Shown: in pieces, positions 4,137-5,542 of the stretch | Numbering within the stretch: the first letter of the stretch is position 1 | Layout: each line of letters begins with the position of its first letter | DNA from: Nitrospina sp. | GTDB taxonomy: Bacteria > Nitrospinota > Nitrospinia > Nitrospinales > Nitrospinaceae | Length of the DNA stretch: 5,542 nt | Assembly (NCBI GenBank): GCA_004357435.1 | Contig: SMVS01000154.1 | Span: 1-5,542 of the forward strand | Direction of reading: 5' to 3' | Made by a program: the position numbers and the translations under genes | Notes under the pieces: model-generated | Told to the model about the DNA's origin: nothing | Databases searched by the model: none | The model's input: only the letters and a program-made list of their open reading frames with translations

Positions 4137-5542
4137 ATGTCCACCGACCAAGTTATTATTCCACTGGTCCCTCTGCGGGATATCGTGGTGTTCCCGTTCA
4201 TGGTGATCCCGCTTTTTGTAGGCCGGGAAAGGTCCGTCCGCGCCCTGGAAAAATCGATGGCGGACCAGAAGAGCATATTCCTTTCGACCCAACGCAACGC
4301 CAACCACAACGACCCCGGCCCGACGGACATTTACGAGACCGGAACCATTGCCACCATCCTGCAAATCCTGAAGCTCACCGATGGCACCATGAAAGTGCTG
4401 GTGGAGGGAGTTCAGCGCGCCCGCATCGTCGGATTCCAGAGCAACCCGGATTATTACGAAGTCGAAGTGGCCCGCATCCAGGAAAATGTTCAGATCACTC
4501 CGGACATCAAGGCATTGATGCGCAGTATTGAGGCGCTGTTCGAGCAATACGTCAAGCTCAATCAGAAAATCCCCCTGGAGTCACTTTCCGCCATCGCCAA
4601 CATGAAAGAGCCGCACCGGTTTGCGGACACCATCGCCTCTTACATGGTATTCCAGACCAATGAAAAACAGGAACTGCTGGAGACCTACAATCCCGGCGAC
4701 CGGCTGAACAAACTCATCACCACCCTGAAATCGGAAATGGAAATTCTCAAGATCGAAAAGCGGGTGCATGGCCGGGTGCGCAAATCCATGGAGCGGAGCC
4801 AGAAGGAGTTTTATCTCAACGAGCAGATGAAAGCCATCCAGAAAGAGCTGGGCAAACACGACGAGTTCAAATCGGACATCGATGAGCTCACGCAGAATGT
4901 TAAAAAAGCCAAGATGCCCAAAGAGGTGAATGAAAAGGCAAAAAAGGAAATTCGGCGGTTGGAGTCGATGCAACCCATGTCCGCCGAGGCCACCGTGGTG
5001 CGCAATTATATCGACTGGCTGGTCGATCTGCCTTGGAAGAAAGGGCCGGATGCCGACAAGGTCAGCATCAAGGATGCCGAGAAAATTTTGGACGCCGATC
5101 ATTTCGGGCTGGAAAAAGTCAAGGAACGGATCATCGAGCATCTGGCGGTGATGAAACTGGTCAAGAAAATGAAAGGGCCGATCCTGTGCCTGGTGGGTCC
5201 CCCCGGGGTCGGCAAAACCTCGCTCGGCAAGTCCATCGCCCGCGCCACCGGCCGGAAGTTTGCGCGGATATCGCTGGGCGGCGTGCGGGACGAAGCGGAA
5301 ATTCGCGGGCACCGGCGCACCTACATCGGCGCTATGCCCGGGAAAATCATCCAATCCATGAAAAAAGCCGGCACCCTCAATCCCGTCTTCGTGCTCGATG
5401 AAGTCGACAAAATGGGTACCGACTTCCGCGGCGATCCGTCGTCCGCTCTTTTGGAAGTGTTGGATCCGGAGCAGAACGTCAACTTCAACGATCATTTTCT
5501 CGAAATTGATTACGATTTGTCACAGGTGCTGTTCATTTGCAC
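4137..5542 (+). CDS. lon: ATP-dependent protease Lon (LonA type), N-terminal 468 codons
   Basis: The frame opens at ATG 4137, 3 bases after the clpX stop, and has no stop before the right edge. The protein begins MSTDQVIIPLVPLRDIVVFP, the typical LonA substrate-binding domain (about residues 6-200). A helical, coiled-coil-prone segment follows (about 205-300), including FYLNEQMKAIQKELG and the PMSAEATVVRNYIDWL block. The AAA+ module has Walker A GPPGVGKT at 354-361, the pore-loop region RRTYIGAMPG with Tyr396, and Walker B VFVLDE with Asp421 and Glu422. All sit two residues before their E. coli counterparts. The proteolytic domain with the Ser-Lys dyad lies beyond the window. No transmembrane segment is seen, consistent with soluble LonA rather than LonB. 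Only a weak AGG lies upstream inside clpX, so translation is probably coupled to clpX. Confidence 0.97.
   Translation, partial: MSTDQVIIPLVPLRDIVVFPFMVIPLFVGRERSVRALEKSMADQKSIFLSTQRNANHNDPGPTDIYETGTIATILQILKLTDGTMKVLVEGVQRARIVGFQSNPDYYEVEVARIQENVQITPDIKALMRSIEALFEQYVKLNQKIPLESLSAIANMKEPHRFADTIASYMVFQTNEKQELLETYNPGDRLNKLITTLKSEMEILKIEKRVHGRVRKSMERSQKEFYLNEQMKAIQKELGKHDEFKSDIDELTQNVKKAKMPKEVNEKAKKEIRRLESMQPMSAEATVVRNYIDWLVDLPWKKGPDADKVSIKDAEKILDADHFGLEKVKERIIEHLAVMKLVKKMKGPILCLVGPPGVGKTSLGKSIARATGRKFARISLGGVRDEAEIRGHRRTYIGAMPGKIIQSMKKAGTLNPVFVLDEVDKMGTDFRGDPSSALLEVLDPEQNVNFNDHFLEIDYDLSQVLFIC

Noticed and set aside
3222..4547. A 441-codon minus-strand open frame spanning clpX and lon
   Set aside because: It crosses two conserved + strand genes, has no ribosome site or recognisable domain, and its composition is that of an antisense shadow.
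4581..5495. A 304-codon minus-strand open frame opposite lon
   Set aside because: It is antisense to conserved Lon AAA+ sequence, with no recognisable domain.

Overview
This window carries a conserved bacterial protein-quality-control locus. On the + strand the order is tRNA-Leu(UAG), trigger factor (tig), the ClpP peptidase (clpP), its unfoldase ClpX (clpX) and the ATP-dependent protease Lon (lon, cut by the right edge). A divergent minus-strand gene at the left edge, of which only 25 codons are present, reads as the start of ribF (riboflavin kinase/FAD synthetase). The order tig-clpP-clpX-lon with a leucine tRNA in front is familiar from Desulfobacterota/deltaproteobacteria and related Gram-negative phyla such as Nitrospinota. 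Base composition is moderately GC-rich. I cannot name the organism from this sequence.

Layout: 1-76 ribF start (minus); 77-543 a 467-base intergenic stretch rich in hairpins, containing two palindromic units that share a 10-mer, a strikingly symmetrical 57-bp element with two sister hairpins, a nine-base C run, and candidate promoters for ribF (minus) and for the tRNA (plus); 544-623 tRNA-Leu; 661-2034 tig; 2035-2161 a spacer with a clear rho-independent terminator; 2162-2827 clpP; 2886-4133 clpX; 4137-5542 lon, open at the edge.

How the genes work together: trigger factor binds nascent chains at the ribosome exit. ClpX unfolds tagged or damaged proteins and feeds them into the ClpP chamber. 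Lon is a separate single-chain AAA+ protease for misfolded and regulatory proteins. All catalytic and nucleotide-binding residues that fall inside the window are intact. clpX and lon are 3 bases apart and almost certainly co-transcribed. There is no terminator between the tRNA and tig, so these two may share a transcript.

Most of the window is ordinary housekeeping DNA and I see no novel defence or mobile system. The parts worth a second look are non-coding: a near-consensus promoter buried in the 3' end of tig that fires into the terminator ahead of clpP (a possible attenuator or small RNA), the 57-bp double-hairpin element, and a histidine-rich insert in trigger factor.
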